From assembly GCA_030450335.1 (NCBI GenBank), contig JAKDIS010000090.1, positions 1 through 10,863 of the forward strand: DNA of 10,863 nucleotides. Reading direction: 5' to 3'. This DNA is from Corynebacterium sp. GTDB lineage: Bacteria > Actinomycetota > Actinomycetes > Mycobacteriales > Mycobacteriaceae. The notes below the pieces were generated by a model. The model made no database searches and was not told where the DNA came from. It saw only the letters and a list, made by a program, of their open reading frames with translations. The position numbers and the translations under genes are program-made. Positions 1-6,145 of the stretch are shown here, one piece after another (the stretch's first letter is position 1; each line of letters starts with the position of its first letter).

Positions 1-1
1 C

Positions 2-634
2 CTGGTCACGCTGGTGCTGGGCTACACCCTGGTGGCGAACGTGATTGAACGTCCCGAAGGGCTGCGGGTGGCGGCGTGGTTCATCGTGGGCATCATCGTG
101 GTCTCGGCGGTGTCACGCACACGCCGCTCGCTGGAGCTGCGCGGCACCGAGATCCGGTACGACGCCGCGGCGCAGCACATCCTGCAGGCCGCTGCCGCCG
201 GCACCGGGGAGCTGCACCTCGTCGCCACCTGCGCGCAGGACGTGGCGGGGGACGTGGCGGCGCGGGAGCGCGGCGTGCGCCGCGCCAACCACCTGCCGGC
301 CGACCGGGCCTTGGTGCTCCTCGAGGTCAGCGTGACCGACGCCAGCGACTTCACCTCCGTGCTCGAGGTCACCGGCCGGGCCGTCGACGGGGTGCCGGTA
401 CTGAACGTCACGGCCACGACGATGCCCAACGCCGTCGCCGCGGTCGCCCTGGACGCCCGGGAGCACGTCGGTGTGGTGCCCGACCTCTACTTCGAGTGGG
501 GGACGGGGACGCCGGTGCACGAGATGCTGCGCTTCCTCACCGTCGGCCGTGGCCACAACGCCGCGGTCACACGCGAGGTGCTGCGCCGGGTGGAACCCGA
601 CGAGGCCCGCCGCCCGCGCGTGCACGTGGGCTGA
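2..634 (+). CDS. APC-superfamily amino-acid permease, C-terminal part (5' end outside window)
   Basis: This is the last 210 residues of a longer membrane protein. The frame is open to the left edge, so the GTG at 14 is probably internal. The first ~35 visible residues (LVTLVLGYTLVANVIERPEG, then AAWFIVGIIVVSAVSR) look like the end of a transmembrane bundle with one last hydrophobic helix. A soluble cytoplasmic tail of ~165 residues follows. The tail contains DASDFTSVLEVTG, TTMPNAVAAVAL and LYFEWGTGTP, and ends VTREVLRRVEPDEARRPRVHVG-like. From memory, this tail is typical of actinobacterial APC-family permeases of about 650 residues that take up amino acids or related amines with cations. The substrate cannot be read from this part. 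The gene converges on rskA with 4 bases between the stops and is probably unrelated to it. The family call is from recognition only, since no transport-core residues are visible. Confidence 0.8.
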   Translation: MVTLVLGYTLVANVIERPEGLRVAAWFIVGIIVVSAVSRTRRSLELRGTEIRYDAAAQHILQAAAAGTGELHLVATCAQDVAGDVAARERGVRRANHLPADRALVLLEVSVTDASDFTSVLEVTGRAVDGVPVLNVTATTMPNAVAAVALDAREHVGVVPDLYFEWGTGTPVHEMLRFLTVGRGHNAAVTREVLRRVEPDEARRPRVHVG

Positions 635-646
635 CGGCTCAGCCGT
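634..646. terminator. Short hairpin between convergent stops (possible bidirectional terminator)
   Basis: ACGGCTCAGCCGT is an inverted repeat with 5-6 paired bases and a loop of 1-3 bases. It spans the 4-base gap between the permease stop (632-634) and the rskA stop (639-641). There is no T-tract on either side, so a canonical intrinsic terminator is not supported. GC-rich hairpins without U-tracts have been proposed as terminators in actinobacteria. Short palindromes are common in GC-rich DNA, so this is a weak call. Confidence 0.3.
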
Positions 647-1439
647 TCCCGTCTGTGCCGCCGAGCGCGAGCACGACCACCGGGTCGCTCGTCGGAGCCG
701 GTGAACCACCGGCCGGTTCCTCGGTGACGGCCATCGCGGCGGCCCCGGTCCCGTCCGCCCCGCCGTCGCCGCCGACGCTGATGACCCCGTCGGAACCGTC
801 GAACAGGCCCGCCGAGGTCGGCTCGCCGGCGTCGTCGAGGGCCCACAACTGGTAGACGCGGTCGTCGGCGACCCCGGGCAGGTCGCGGGCGATGACGGTC
901 ATCTCCCCACCGGCGGCGACGACCGCCACGGACCCCTCTTCACCGTCACCGACACGTTCCGAGGTCACCGACGCGCCAGGGGAGGTGAGCATCCGGGTGA
1001 TCTCCCGGGTGGTGTCCTCGGCCTGCACCGAGGTGTTGTGCTGGGAGATCGCCACCGTCAGCGACGGCACGGCGACGGCGAGGGAGACCGCGGCGACCGC
1101 CGTCATCACCCAGGCCGTCCTGCGGGAGCGGCGGTAACCGTCCAACCGGGTGACCGGTGTGACCGGGGCCGCCGGCGCATCAGGACCACCGGCACCGTCC
1201 GCGGCGAGGCGGCGCATGACCGCCTCCTTCACCTCCGGCGGCGGGGCGGTCTCGTGCACCGCCGCCAGCTGCGCGGCGACCTCCCGGTAGCGGCGCAGCG
1301 CGGCCGCGGCGTCCGGGTCGGACGCCGCCAGCGCCTCGGCCTCCCGCACGTCCTGCGCGGAGTCCAGGGCGTCGAGCGCCAGCCCGACGAGAAGTTCATC
1401 GGTTCGGTCACGGTCAACATCACGGTCCGGTCCGGTCAT
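639..1439 (-). CDS. rskA: Anti-sigma-K factor RskA
   Basis: This 266-residue membrane protein is predicted to hold SigK inactive at the inner face of the membrane until it is cleaved or otherwise triggered. The N-terminal cytoplasmic region (about 1-100) is helical (DELLVGLALDALD, EAEALAASDPDAAAALRRYR). It lacks the HxxxCxxC zinc motif seen in many anti-sigma factors, as expected for the RskA type. One transmembrane helix is at about 108-131 (TAWVMTAVAAVSLAVAVPSL). The outer domain carries the RskA signature VYQLWALDDAGEPTSAGLF at 195-213 and TEEPAGGSPAPTSDPVVVL near the end. The ATG at 1437-1439 lies 1 base after the sigK stop. A GGAG at 1450-1453, inside sigK, is its ribosome binding site, so translation is probably coupled to sigK. 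The family call is firm; which signal is sensed is unknown. Confidence 0.93.
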   Translation of the reverse strand: MTGPDRDVDRDRTDELLVGLALDALDSAQDVREAEALAASDPDAAAALRRYREVAAQLAAVHETAPPPEVKEAVMRRLAADGAGGPDAPAAPVTPVTRLDGYRRSRRTAWVMTAVAAVSLAVAVPSLTVAISQHNTSVQAEDTTREITRMLTSPGASVTSERVGDGEEGSVAVVAAGGEMTVIARDLPGVADDRVYQLWALDDAGEPTSAGLFDGSDGVISVGGDGGADGTGAAAMAVTEEPAGGSPAPTSDPVVVLALGGTDGNG

Positions 1440-1440
1440 C

Positions 1441-2052
1441 TCAACTCATCTCCAAACAGGTGCGCATGCGCGACAGGGCCGAGCGGATACGGCTCTTCAC
1501 CGTGGCCAACGGCGCGGTGAGGTGGCTCGCCACCTCGGAGTAGGTCCGCCCACCGAAGTAGGCGGCGACCAGGGACTCGTTCTCCAGGTCCGTGAGCTCG
1601 CCCAGGCAGTGACGCACCCGGTCGGACTCCTCGCGCCGGAGCAGGTCGGTGTCCACCCCGCCCGAGCCGCCGGCGGCGTCCGGCACGTCGACGTCCCGGA
1701 ACTCGTGGTGGGTACGGTGCTCGCGGACCCGGCGGGAGGACTCCGAACGCACCCCGTCGACGGCACGACGGTGCGCGATCATCGCCGCCCAGGCGTACAC
1801 GGTGCCACGGGCGGGGTCGTAGGACGACGACCTCGTCCACAACTCCAGCATCACCTCCTGGGTCGTCTCGGCGGCGATGCCCTCGTTGCGCAGGACGCGA
1901 CGGCAGATGCCGTGGACCACGGGGGACACCTCGTCGTAGAGCAGACCGAAGGACCCCCGGTCGCCGGCGGCGGCACGCTCGACCAGTGCGGTCAGCTGCG
2001 TCTGGTCCCGTCGCCCGGGGTCGGGGGTCTGCTGGGTCATGAGGTCGATCAT
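1441..2052 (-). CDS. sigK: ECF RNA polymerase sigma factor SigK
   Basis: This 203-residue ECF sigma factor directs RNA polymerase to a small regulon. Region 2 spans about 33-103 (SFGLLYDEVSPVVHGICRRV, then AETTQEVMLELW and AWAAMIAHRRAVDGVRSE). Region 4 spans about 142-200 (CLGELTDLENESLVAAYFGG, then the helix-turn-helix YSEVASHLTAPLATVKSRIR). The ETTQEVMLELW, AHRRAVDRVR-like and TVKSRIRSALxxMRxCLxxS segments match what I recall of M. tuberculosis SigK, and the rskA gene directly downstream supports this. Two in-frame ATGs are possible: 2052 (used here) and 2040 (MTQQTPD). Neither has a good Shine-Dalgarno sequence, and the 9-base gap after the lipoprotein stop suggests reinitiation. Poor own initiation would keep SigK scarce relative to the lipoprotein. 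Confidence 0.93.
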   Translation of the reverse strand: MIDLMTQQTPDPGRRDQTQLTALVERAAAGDRGSFGLLYDEVSPVVHGICRRVLRNEGIAAETTQEVMLELWTRSSSYDPARGTVYAWAAMIAHRRAVDGVRSESSRRVREHRTHHEFRDVDVPDAAGGSGGVDTDLLRREESDRVRHCLGELTDLENESLVAAYFGGRTYSEVASHLTAPLATVKSRIRSALSRMRTCLEMS

Positions 2053-2061
2053 AGGGATGGT

Positions 2062-3411
2062 TCAGTCGACGAGAGCGTCCTTGAGCGACTGGATCGTCCC
2101 GGCCACGGTGGAGATGTGTCCGGCCAGGCCCTCGGCCAGCTCATCGGCGTCGAGCTCGCCGTCGGTGATCCCGGCGAAGAACTCGCCGGCCTGCGGACGG
2201 TAGCCGTCGAGGTTCTCCAGCGCCTCGTCCGCTGCGGCGGTGTCGTCGGTGGCCAGGGCGTTGGCGTAGTCCACGAAGTAGCCGATGTGCTCGCGCCACA
2301 GCGCCAGGAACTCCTCGCCCTTCTCCTCCCCGGCGACGGAGCCGACCGCCTCCGACAGGGCCATGGAGTTGTGGTCCAGGGTGTCGGCGGCCGCGGCGAA
2401 CGCCTCGGAGTCGGTGCCGCCCTCCGTGGTGTAGGCGGTGAACACGGCTACCCCGGCGAGGTACACGTGCTCCTGCAGCCCGGTGGCCAGGGTGACGCGC
2501 AGGGTCGCGGCATCGTCGGTGGCATCTCCCTCGATGTCGTTGCCCTCGGCGAGTCCCGAGGCGAGCGTGGCGATGAAGTCGCCACCGTGGGACGCCGCGG
2601 CGTGCAGGTCCCCGTAGGCGGCGGTGTCGCCGGCGGCGAGGGCGTCGATGGCCTGTGAGAGACTGTCGACGTGGTGCTGCAGGCCCTCGGTGGCCTCACC
2701 GGCGTCGATGACCCCCTGCGACAGTCCGGAGAACGCCTCGCCGGCATCCACCGTGTACTGCGTCAGGTCGTCCTGGGCGGCGGCCTTCGCCGCCTCGTCG
2801 CCCTCCTTGGCGGCGGTGGCGTAGTCCACGAAGTAGCCGATGTGGTCACGCCAGAGCTCCAGCACGGCGTCGCGCTTGTCCGGGTCGATCGTGGCGACCA
2901 TGTCGGCCAACGCCACGGCGTTGGCGTCCAGGGCGTCGGACGCGGCGGCGAAGGCGTCGGAGTCCGCTCCCTCGGTGTAGGCGGTGGCCACGGCCATGCC
3001 CGCGAGGTAGACGTGTTCCTGCAGGTTGGACGCCAGGTCGGCGTGCAGGGTGGCGGCGTCGGAGTCCGGGTCACCGTCGATGCCGGCGGAGGCGACGATG
3101 CCGTCGGCGAGGGTCTGGCCGGTCATCGGCATGTGGGACGCCGCGGTCATCGCGTCGGCGAAGGGGTCGCCGGTGCTCACCGGGGTGATGTCCCCGCCGG
3201 AGCCGTGGCCGGAATGCTCGTCCATGGTGGAGTCGGTCATGTCATCCATGTCGGAGGTGCTGGAGGTGCTGGAACTTCCTGAGGTCATTGAGCCGGTCGA
3301 CCCGTCGGAGCCGTCCGAGTCGTCCGAACAGGCGGCGAGGGCCAGGATCAGGGCGGCGGCGGAGCCGACGGCGACCGTCTTGGCGGTGTACTTGGTGGAC
3401 TTGGTGGACAT
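2062..3411 (-). CDS. Two-repeat helical lipoprotein of unknown function, co-operonic with sigK
   Basis: This is a 449-residue exported lipoprotein. The start at 3411 is chosen over the longer frame beginning at 3600 because a signal peptide begins here and GAGGAG (3420-3425) sits 8 bases upstream. The signal peptide is KSTKYTAK, a hydrophobic stretch, then lipobox LAAC with Cys28. A Ser/Gly/Asp-rich linker (29-55) leads to a Met/His/acidic stretch (56-74, including MDDMTDSTMDEHSGHG) that could bind metal. Two related all-alpha repeats follow, about 120-275 and 300-449. Paired motifs are LQEHVYLAG (130-138 and 312-320) and LWR[DE]HIGYFVDYA (186-198 and 371-383). The conserved His and Glu/Asp residues recall helical metal-binding bundles, but no ferritin or EfeO motif is certain and I cannot name the family. 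As first gene of the sigK-rskA operon it is probably the main output of SigK. Its role may be envelope metal or redox homeostasis (inference). Confidence 0.88.
   Translation of the reverse strand: MSTKSTKYTAKTVAVGSAAALILALAACSDDSDGSDGSTGSMTSGSSSTSSTSDMDDMTDSTMDEHSGHGSGGDITPVSTGDPFADAMTAASHMPMTGQTLADGIVASAGIDGDPDSDAATLHADLASNLQEHVYLAGMAVATAYTEGADSDAFAAASDALDANAVALADMVATIDPDKRDAVLELWRDHIGYFVDYATAAKEGDEAAKAAAQDDLTQYTVDAGEAFSGLSQGVIDAGEATEGLQHHVDSLSQAIDALAAGDTAAYGDLHAAASHGGDFIATLASGLAEGNDIEGDATDDAATLRVTLATGLQEHVYLAGVAVFTAYTTEGGTDSEAFAAAADTLDHNSMALSEAVGSVAGEEKGEEFLALWREHIGYFVDYANALATDDTAAADEALENLDGYRPQAGEFFAGITDGELDADELAEGLAGHISTVAGTIQSLKDALVD
2262..2289 (-). repeat. Internal DNA repeat, copy in C-terminal repeat of the lipoprotein gene
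   Basis: These 28 bases are identical to 2817-2844, exactly 555 bases (185 codons) apart. They encode the HIGYFVDYA core of the second protein repeat. Identity at the DNA level, including third positions, suggests a fairly recent duplication, gene conversion between halves, or very tight constraint. Confidence 0.9.
2817..2844 (-). repeat. Internal DNA repeat, copy in N-terminal repeat of the lipoprotein gene
   Basis: This is the partner of 2262-2289 and encodes the HIGYFVDYA core of the first protein repeat. The bases just outside diverge, so the identical block is confined to the motif. Confidence 0.9.
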
Positions 3412-3419
3412 GGTGGGCA

Positions 3420-3425
3420 CTCCTC
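3420..3425 (-). promoter_or_regulatory. Ribosome binding site deciding the lipoprotein start
   Basis: GAGGAG on the minus strand lies 8 bases before the ATG at 3411. Together with the signal peptide that begins there, it rejects the 63-residue N-terminal extension from an ATG at 3600. Confidence 0.85.
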
Positions 3426-3470
3426 GGTGTGTGGGCCTGACATGAGGCCCGGGGATGGTGTCACCCCTGA

Positions 3471-3498
3471 GTTCGGAGCCGCACGCGCCGCGGATTGG
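3471..3498 (-). promoter_or_regulatory. Candidate SigK-type promoter for the lipoprotein-sigK-rskA operon
   Basis: On the minus strand CCAATCC (3492-3498) is followed after 15 bases by CCGAAC (3471-3476), about 60 bases before the lipoprotein ATG. As I recall it, the mycobacterial SigK consensus is CCATCC, 16-17 bases, CCGAAT. Each box here differs by one base and the spacer is 1-2 bases short. The position is right for autoregulation by SigK. This is a pattern match only. Confidence 0.35.
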
Positions 3499-3518
3499 TC
3501 GGGTGGGGAAAAAGTTTC

Positions 3519-3549
3519 GGGAAAGTTCCCCGGCCGCCGTCAACCGGGG
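3519..3549. promoter_or_regulatory. Two short inverted repeats in the divergent intergenic region
   Basis: GGGAA-AG-TTCCC (3519-3530) is a compact palindrome that could be an operator half-site pair. Next to it, CCCCGG (3528-3533) and CCGGGG (3544-3549) form a second inverted repeat with a 10-base spacer, so the two structures share bases 3528-3530. On the minus strand the first also reads GGGGAACTTTCCC, which contains a GGAAC typical of ECF -35 boxes. No matching -10 at the usual spacing was found. They lie between the two divergent starts and could serve either gene. No regulator can be named. Confidence 0.3.
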
Positions 3550-3579
3550 TGTTGCGCGACCCGTCCACCGGGTATTCCT

Positions 3580-3585
3580 TAGAAT
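3580..3585 (+). promoter_or_regulatory. Candidate -10 box for the TPR-like gene
   Basis: TAGAAT fits the TANNNT pattern of actinobacterial housekeeping promoters and lies 69 bases before the ATG at 3655. A TTGCGC at 3552-3557 is -35-like, but the 22-base spacer is too long, so only the -10 is proposed. It would give a leader of roughly 60 bases that is T-rich and pyrimidine-rich (about 3601-3640), unlike the rest of the window. Confidence 0.4.
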
Positions 3586-3654
3586 GATGGGCGACGACAC
3601 AGTTTTTGCAGTCTTCGCCCTTCATCTTTTTCTTCGTCACCACAGGAGCCCACC

Positions 3655-5079
3655 ATGGTCGCAGCACCGCTGGACACGTTGACCGTCATGCAGGACCTCG
3701 ACCAGCTCCGGGACCTGGCCGACGAGAACTGGGACGCGCTGTCCTCCGCCGGCCAGGCGGAGGCCTTCCTGGCCCAGACCGCGGAACTGGACACGGTGTC
3801 GCTGCGCATCGGTGAGCTCTCCGTCGACGACCCGCGGCTGCGCAGCGTGCGCGACCTGGCCTTCGCCCGCTGCGTCGCCGCGCAGGCGTGCCAGCTCGGC
3901 GACGAGCTCGAGGCCGCGGCGTCCCTGCTCGCCGCCCTGTCACTGTCAGCGGGCGACCCGGTGATGCTCGCCACCGCCCGGCTGCACCTCGCCGAGTCCG
4001 CCCTGCTCCAGGGCAGGAGGGAGGACGCGGAGAACCTGGCGCTCAGCGTGCGCATGGCCGAGGGCGAGATCGACGCCACACCGGTGGCCGGAGGCCTGCT
4101 GGAACGCATCCGCCGGCCCGAACCTGAGCCGGAGCCGGAGCCCGAGGTCGTGCTGCCGCAGACCGTCACGGCGTCGGTGACCTGGGACGACCGCGTCCGC
4201 GAGCTCGCCGCCGAGCCGTTCACCGAGGACAACGACGCCCGGTGGGACGAACTGCTCGGTGAATGCCGGTACAGCCTGGAGACCGCCGACAGCACCGGCG
4301 ACCTGTCCGCCCTGCGGCACCGGCTGGGGGAGCTGATGGACGTCATCGCCGGGTCACCGTCGCTGGAGTCCCCGCACCTGCGGCCCGAGGTGATCACCCG
4401 CGCCGTGGGCGTGCACCGCCTGCAGCAGGCGGTCATGGAGGCCCTCGGAGACTCCATCCGTGCACGCCAGGACCGCAACAGGTTCTTCGAGACCGTGCTG
4501 TCGCGGGTGAACCGCGAGCTCCCGTCCTCGGTGCCGCTGGACGACAGGATCCTCGTCACCCGCCTGCACCTCAACCTGTCCGCCGAGGTCACCGGGCACG
4601 ACCCGGAGGCACGCAGCGGGTACGCCTCGCAGCTCGCGGAGCTCTACCAGCGCAAGAACGACCACAACGGCGAGATCATGGCCTTCCTGGAGAAGGGCGC
4701 GTGCCTGGAGAAGCTGGGTCGGCTGGCCGACATGTACGACGTCTACGAGCAGTCGCTGAACCTGTCGCGACGCTACGGGCTGACCAGCGGGGTCATCTGG
4801 TCCACGATCCGCCTGTCCTACGCGCACTTCCTGGCCAAGGATCCCCGCACCGCCACCCAGCTGCTGCTGGACATGGACGAGCGGCTCACCGAGGACGAGG
4901 TCAGCGGGGTCGACGAGCGCGAGGCCTACGCCGAGGCGAAGGTCGCGCTGGCCAACCTCTTCGCCCACGCCGGTGCGCAGGACGGCTCCCAGCGTTTCTA
5001 CGGTGAGGCCGCCGACATCTTCGACTCGATCGGCAACGACGGCCGCGCGTGGGAGTGCCGGCAGAAGTCCCTGCAGTGA
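3655..5079 (+). CDS. Helical-repeat (TPR-like) cytoplasmic protein next to the GTPase system
   Basis: This is a 474-residue soluble protein with no signal peptide or membrane segment. The start is set by ACAGGAG (3642-3648) 6 bases upstream of the ATG. The N-terminal half (about 10-150) is a run of amphipathic helices. A (Pro-Glu)5 linker follows at 155-164. The C-terminal domain (about 175-474) is also all-helical. TPR-like units are clearest at about 341-375 (IMAFLEKGACLEKLGRLADM, then YDVYEQSLNLSRRYG), 380-412 and 424-470 (AYAEAKVALANLFAHAGAQD, then FYGEAADIFDSIGNDGRAWE). Such repeats usually bind partner proteins. No catalytic motif was seen. It converges on the GTPase gene with 4 bases between stops, so it is not in that operon. 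Adjacency suggests it may be a scaffold or sensor of the same system (inference). The family is not recognised beyond helical repeat. Confidence 0.88.
   Translation: MVAAPLDTLTVMQDLDQLRDLADENWDALSSAGQAEAFLAQTAELDTVSLRIGELSVDDPRLRSVRDLAFARCVAAQACQLGDELEAAASLLAALSLSAGDPVMLATARLHLAESALLQGRREDAENLALSVRMAEGEIDATPVAGGLLERIRRPEPEPEPEPEVVLPQTVTASVTWDDRVRELAAEPFTEDNDARWDELLGECRYSLETADSTGDLSALRHRLGELMDVIAGSPSLESPHLRPEVITRAVGVHRLQQAVMEALGDSIRARQDRNRFFETVLSRVNRELPSSVPLDDRILVTRLHLNLSAEVTGHDPEARSGYASQLAELYQRKNDHNGEIMAFLEKGACLEKLGRLADMYDVYEQSLNLSRRYGLTSGVIWSTIRLSYAHFLAKDPRTATQLLLDMDERLTEDEVSGVDEREAYAEAKVALANLFAHAGAQDGSQRFYGEAADIFDSIGNDGRAWECRQKSLQ
4117..4146 (+). repeat. Pro-Glu dipeptide repeat linker in the TPR-like gene
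   Basis: Five Pro-Glu pairs (residues 155-164), encoded partly by repeated GAGCCG units, separate the two helical domains. Such PE runs form stiff extended linkers and are prone to length change by slippage. Confidence 0.85.
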
Positions 5080-5092
5080 CCGGCTAGCCGGT
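5079..5092. terminator. Perfect 14-base palindrome between convergent stops (possible terminator)
   Basis: ACCGGCTAGCCGGT is perfectly self-complementary. It covers the last base of the TPR gene's TGA and the whole TAG stop of the GTPase gene. As a hairpin it has 5 pairs with a CTAG loop and no T-tract, so termination would be weak. It could also be a protein site, or chance. Confidence 0.35.
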
Positions 5093-6145
5093 GAACACGC
5101 CGTGCGGGGCGAGCACGGAGAGCACCGGGTCCAGCACCCGGTAGGGGGCGATGCCGCGGCGGTTCAGCTTCTCGCCGTTCGGTGACTCGCCGAGCGCGGA
5201 GACCGCGCAGTACTGCCACAGGTCCGGGCGCACGTGTCCGGCGGCCTGCGGGGCGGCGTCGTACGTCCAGCCGTAGTCCTGTCCGATGAGGTTGACCAGC
5301 TTGTCCGCCGACATGTAGCGCAGCAGGCTCTCGATCTCCAGGTGGAGCAGCCGTTGGTCGTTGACGTCGTGGTCCCAGCCGGTGTCGCGGCGGAAGGCCG
5401 CACCGTGGTTGCCCATGATGCGCGCCCATTCATTGTCGCCGGTGCGGGCGAGCTGCTGGAGCGTGTCGAACTTCGAGATCGTGACCGCCAGTTTCGGGCG
5501 GCTGCCGTCCAGCAGGCGGATGAGGTTGCGCAGCACGTCCTCCGGGTCGCCGCCGGTGAGGTTCTGCGGCGGGATGATGCCCTGCAGGTAGGTGCGGATC
5601 GCCGGGACGCGCAGCGGGTCGAACAGGAAGATGATCAGGTCGGCGTGGCGGAAGAACGACAGTTCCGACGGGTCGGACGGCAGGTTCTCCAGGTCCTCGC
5701 CGGCGACGTCGCGGAAGACCAGGTAGTGGGGACGCAGCGTGCCCTGGGCATCCGTCCACCGGCCGAGGGAGAAGATCAGTGGGTCGCGCTGGTACGCGTC
5801 CGAGCTGGAGGCCGGCGGGGTGGCCGGCATGTGCTTCATCTCCCGGTAGAGCGGGGTCTCGTAGTGGGTGCGGAAGCGTTCCTGGGTGGAGTCGTCCGCC
5901 GCCTCGACCACGCGGTTGTGGTGGCTGGCGATCTCCTCGAGCTGTTTGATCAGCACCGCGGTGTACAGGCTCTTGCCGGACGCCCGGGCGCCGGCCATCG
6001 CCACGCAGTGCACGTGCGCGTGGTCCCAGTCGGACGGCAGGTCCTGGTGTCCGGAGACGGAGGCGCCCGGGTGGAGGGGCTCGAAGGTGTACGGGTCGCG
6101 GGAGAGCGATCCGGCCTGGTTGGGGGCCTGGTGGGCGGATGTCAC
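5084..6145 (-). CDS. TRAFAC-type GTPase, DO-GTPase2-like
   Basis: This 353-residue P-loop GTPase is the likely switch of the system. Motifs are complete. G1/Walker A is GARASGKS at 52-59. G3 is FRDVAGEDLE at 144-153 (DxxGE), preceded by a strand PHYLVF. LIIFLFDPL at 170-178 follows, as in G-proteins where this strand precedes the G4 helix. G4 is TISKFD at 222-227. A G5-like CAVSALG is at 313-319. The DVAGE motif and the short insert with LPSDPSELSFFRHAD match my memory of the DO-GTPase2 (double-GTPase 2) family defined with GAP1. The first 45 residues look disordered, and no membrane segment is seen. The start is GTG at 6143-6145, overlapping the upstream TGA as GTGA, with AAGGAGG 7 bases before it. 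This is the last gene of the minus-strand operon. Nucleotide type and effector are unknown. Confidence 0.9.
   Translation of the reverse strand: MTSAHQAPNQAGSLSRDPYTFEPLHPGASVSGHQDLPSDWDHAHVHCVAMAGARASGKSLYTAVLIKQLEEIASHHNRVVEAADDSTQERFRTHYETPLYREMKHMPATPPASSSDAYQRDPLIFSLGRWTDAQGTLRPHYLVFRDVAGEDLENLPSDPSELSFFRHADLIIFLFDPLRVPAIRTYLQGIIPPQNLTGGDPEDVLRNLIRLLDGSRPKLAVTISKFDTLQQLARTGDNEWARIMGNHGAAFRRDTGWDHDVNDQRLLHLEIESLLRYMSADKLVNLIGQDYGWTYDAAPQAAGHVRPDLWQYCAVSALGESPNGEKLNRRGIAPYRVLDPVLSVLAPHGVFTG

Noticed and set aside
1522..2658. 378-residue open frame on the + strand
   Set aside because: It lies opposite sigK and the lipoprotein gene and is Gly/Val/Arg-rich, as expected from antisense reading of GC-rich coding DNA. 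No recognisable domain.
2062..3411. EfeO/ferritin-like iron-uptake assignment for the lipoprotein
   Set aside because: The helical repeats and acidic/His residues are suggestive, but no EfeO M75-type HxxE motif could be placed, so the family was left unnamed.
3430..3458. Exact CCATCC (3453-3458, minus strand) as a SigK -35 box
   Set aside because: The sequence 17 bases downstream (CCCACA) matches the -10 poorly, and transcription would start at the ribosome binding site.
3528..3549. CCCCGG/CCGGGG inverted repeat as a terminator or riboswitch
   Set aside because: It lies upstream of both divergent genes, has no T-tract and only 6 pairs. It was kept only as a possible operator.
3412..3600. 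63-residue N-terminal extension of the lipoprotein
   Set aside because: It would bury the signal peptide inside the protein. The ATG at 3411 has GAGGAG at good spacing and starts a textbook lipoprotein signal.
3579..4592. 337-residue Ser/Arg-rich open frame on the minus strand
   Set aside because: It is antisense to the TPR-like gene, with a low-complexity Ser/Arg composition and it crosses the intergenic promoter region.
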